Assembly (NCBI GenBank): GCA_039033415.1
Contig: JBCCCR010000019.1
Coordinates: 62,001 to 126,000 of the forward strand
Source of the DNA: Pseudomonadota bacterium
GTDB lineage: Bacteria > Pseudomonadota > Gammaproteobacteria > Xanthomonadales > SZUA-38
DNA length: 64,000 bases
Reading direction: 5' to 3'
In this document: piece by piece, positions 62,249 through 64,000 of the stretch
How the letters are laid out: the number at the start of each line of letters is the position of its first letter
Position numbering within the stretch: position 1 is the stretch's first letter
Position numbers and translations under genes: made by a program
The notes under the pieces: generated by a model
Told to the model about the DNA's origin: nothing
Seen by the model: the letters and a program-made list of their open reading frames with translations, nothing else
Databases searched by the model: none

Positions 62249-63667
62249 ATGAAACGAAAGCACTCCGCTTCTTCGCTCGCTTCGGTTCGGTTGATCAAGG
62301 TCTGCTCCATCTTGTCGTTGGCGCATTTGCTGGCGCCGAGCCCAGCGATTGCTCAGTCTGATGCGAATTCGAAAGCCAATCGTCGTGACGAGATTGCGCT
62401 GCTTAGAGCTGAGGTCGAAGACCTGCGAAAGCTCGTACAAGAGCTTTTGGGCAAACCCGTCGCCGGCAGTTTAAGTGAAGGCAAGGACGCACCAAGCGCG
62501 ACGGACTCCGGTGAGCTGGGGAAGAAGGACACGTTCCTGCAGCGTCGACCGATTGGGCGAGTCCCCGACGATGCGTTCGTGACCGCCGGAGATTTCAGCG
62601 GCTCGGTATCCATTCCCGGGTCCGCCGGGTCTTTCCGCATCGGCGGGATGGTGCAGGTCAATGGCAACTACGACTGGGACAACCAGGGTTTTCAGCAAAT
62701 TGGTGTGCCGACCTCCATCCCCATCGACGGTGACCCGGATGACGGCGAGAAACAGTTTGGGATTCACGCGCGACTTTCCAACTTCAACCTCGACTATCGC
62801 GCGCCGACTGCGATGGGCAATTTTCGCGCGTTTGTCGAATTCGACATGTTTGGTGATGGAGATCAGTTCACCAATGACTACGATGTTCGGCTGCGCCATG
62901 CGGGTGTGGAGCTCGGGAACTGGCGCTTCGGTCAGTACCATTCGGGATTTATTGACGTGTTTGCGTTGCCAGAGTCAGCGGACCCGGGAAGCCCGCTTGC
63001 GGCTCCGGTCCTGCGTCAGCCAGGGTTCTACTACATGCGCGGAACCAACGATGGCTCAAACGTAGGGCTCGGCATAGAAAATCCGGCTTTTGATTTTGCC
63101 GGCAACACCGAGCTGCTCCTTTCAGAGTCGCTGCCGAACGTGGTGGCTTTTGGCAAGCTTCAGCGTGATTGGGGCTATGTCCGCTTGGCCGGGCTTGGAC
63201 TGCAGCTCAGATCAAGGAATGAAGAGGTTCTGACGGGCGGGGTTCACCTGTCGGGTCGAATCAATACCCCAATAACCGGGCCGGATGACAACGTCAGCTT
63301 CGGCCTGCAGTACGGCGAGGGATTCGTCCACTACTATTCTTCGTTTGTCGGCGGCTTGGATGGTGTCATCAGCGATGGCGGTGACGTCGAGGCAACCGGC
63401 ATCGAGGCGGCTTTCTTGGCCTATCAACACTGGTGGTCGAATCGATGGCGCACAACGTTTATGGCCAGCGTGTTTGAACTGGATTCTCCAGCCCAGGCCG
63501 CCCCTCTGTCCTATTCGGGTGGTGAGCGATATACCGCTAACCTATTCTGGTCACCCATCGACTCTGCCTCCCTGGGCCTGGAGGTCAACTACAACACGAT
63601 CGAGACGGCCGATGGCTCCGAAGGCGCCGGTTGGCGCCTCGAGTGGGTCGGTCGATTTTTCTTTTAG
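62249..63667 (+). CDS. DcaP-type trimeric outer-membrane porin
   Basis: 472 residues. A signal peptide (ILSLAHLLAPSPAIA) precedes a short coiled coil at about 47-67 (DEIALLRAEVEDLRKLVQEL), the trimerisation stalk of DcaP-like porins, and a beta-barrel with RIGGMVQVNGNYDWDN, DYRAPTAMGNFRAFVEFDMFG, RLRHAGVELGNWRFGQY and a terminal phenylalanine. DcaP-like porins take up dicarboxylates and similar anions. It follows the AhpD-like gene by 70 bp and probably shares a transcript with the SnoaL-like and AhpD-like genes. Confidence 0.85.
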   Translation: MKRKHSASSLASVRLIKVCSILSLAHLLAPSPAIAQSDANSKANRRDEIALLRAEVEDLRKLVQELLGKPVAGSLSEGKDAPSATDSGELGKKDTFLQRRPIGRVPDDAFVTAGDFSGSVSIPGSAGSFRIGGMVQVNGNYDWDNQGFQQIGVPTSIPIDGDPDDGEKQFGIHARLSNFNLDYRAPTAMGNFRAFVEFDMFGDGDQFTNDYDVRLRHAGVELGNWRFGQYHSGFIDVFALPESADPGSPLAAPVLRQPGFYYMRGTNDGSNVGLGIENPAFDFAGNTELLLSESLPNVVAFGKLQRDWGYVRLAGLGLQLRSRNEEVLTGGVHLSGRINTPITGPDDNVSFGLQYGEGFVHYYSSFVGGLDGVISDGGDVEATGIEAAFLAYQHWWSNRWRTTFMASVFELDSPAQAAPLSYSGGERYTANLFWSPIDSASLGLEVNYNTIETADGSEGAGWRLEWVGRFFF

Positions 63668-63715
63668 CCCCATTTGCCGCGCTGGATGAGCGCAAATCCC
63701 TTGCGCTATTCGGCT

Positions 63716-64000
63716 TCAGTTCCCGGCGCTGCTTTGTTGTCCACGGTTTGAAAACCACACCCAGAAGCTCAAAACAATGGCCGAACCGGAGACGATCGTC
63801 ATCACCGTTCCCGGCACAAAATTGACGAACCCAGGAACGTCGACAAAAACGAGATAGCCAACGTCCAGCAAACCCCCAACCATCGCGGTGACCCAGATAG
63901 CGGTCAGGTTCCCGCGCCAGACGAATATCCCGCCGATGATCGTCACCACCCCGCCCCAGAGCAGATTCCAACCATGTTGATTCAGTATTCCGCCGACCGC
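63716..64000 (-). CDS. Small membrane protein (5' end beyond window)
   Basis: At least 94 codons are open on the minus strand and run off the right edge: LNQHGWNLLWGGVVTIIGGI, then FVWRGNLTAIWVTAMVGGLL, DVGYLVFVDVPGFVNFVPGT and IVSGSAIVLSFWVWFSNRG. Three hydrophobic helices are visible. An internal GTG at 63949 would be a short alternative start, but the frame clearly continues upstream. No family assigned. Convergent with the porin gene. Confidence 0.65.
   Translation of the reverse strand, partial: AVGGILNQHGWNLLWGGVVTIIGGIFVWRGNLTAIWVTAMVGGLLDVGYLVFVDVPGFVNFVPGTVMTIVSGSAIVLSFWVWFSNRGQQSSAGN

Noticed and set aside
1-64000. CRISPR array, tRNA or rRNA genes
   Set aside because: No regularly spaced repeats, cloverleaf or rRNA-like conserved sequence was noticed; short tRNAs could be missed without a tool.

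Overview
The window looks like chromosomal DNA of a free-living, probably marine, heterotrophic or mixotrophic gammaproteobacterium. The DNA is GC-rich by eye, coding density is high, and there are TonB and DcaP-type outer-membrane proteins. There are also PF07638-type ECF sigma factors next to TPR-bearing Ser/Thr kinases, and secreted propeller proteins with a short C-terminal DGFE-like tail, a combination I associate with Xanthomonadales/Wenzhouxiangella-like lineages. That placement is an inference. No rRNA, tRNA, CRISPR array, prophage or complete insertion sequence was recognised.

Region 1 (1-6342, minus strand) is the most striking. A 1803-residue trifunctional propionyl-CoA synthase (pcs) overlaps by ATGA with the start of malonyl-CoA reductase (mcr, running off the left edge). 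These are the two signature enzymes of the 3-hydroxypropionate route, turning malonyl-CoA into propionyl-CoA. Malate synthase G (34046-36217) could consume glyoxylate, but the other bicycle enzymes are not in view.

Region 2 (6449-18733) holds a metallo-beta-lactamase-fold hydrolase, a small membrane protein, an overlapping trio (isochorismatase-like hydrolase plus two PuuE-like deacetylases), an MscS channel, a K+-dependent-type membrane pyrophosphatase and an AAC(3)-I-like acetyltransferase. A DUF6713-like gene here is broken by a 266-bp MITE-like element. An exported intradiol-dioxygenase-like protein, an aldo/keto reductase and a prolyl-4-hydroxylase-like oxygenase follow.

Region 3 (18831-27524) reads as one substrate-acquisition locus. 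It has an acyl-CoA synthetase, an alpha/beta hydrolase, an esterase lipoprotein and a sodium:solute symporter on the minus strand, with a divergent TetR regulator and a TonB receptor. Four copies of a 16-bp palindrome (consensus TTCAACGNNCGTTGAA) lie as two pairs, before synthetase/tetR and before the receptor gene. A composite element with a second copy nested inside it sits between synthetase and hydrolase; it supplies the synthetase stop codon and a plausible ribosome binding site for the hydrolase.

Region 4 (27751-46037) contains two copies of one module: ECF sigma factor, transmembrane TPR kinase, secreted beta-propeller. Between them lie a signal-peptide-bearing SDR, malate synthase G and a Mre11/Rad50-like pair (YhaO/YhaN type).

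Region 5 (46391-50361) is a four-gene operon with every junction overlapping: OsmC-like protein, flavin monooxygenase-like oxidoreductase, AhpD-like protein, and a cysteine synthase fused to glutaredoxin. It looks like a thiol/redox cassette.

Region 6 (50575-64000) is dominated by exported proteins: a repeat-bearing secreted protein, a Tat-type cluster (DUF1838-like, alpha/beta hydrolase, GH43-like propeller), a zinc metallopeptidase and an S41 peptidase. A LysR regulator then precedes a SnoaL-like protein, an AhpD-like protein with thrombospondin-type calcium repeats, and a DcaP-type porin. A membrane protein runs off the right edge.
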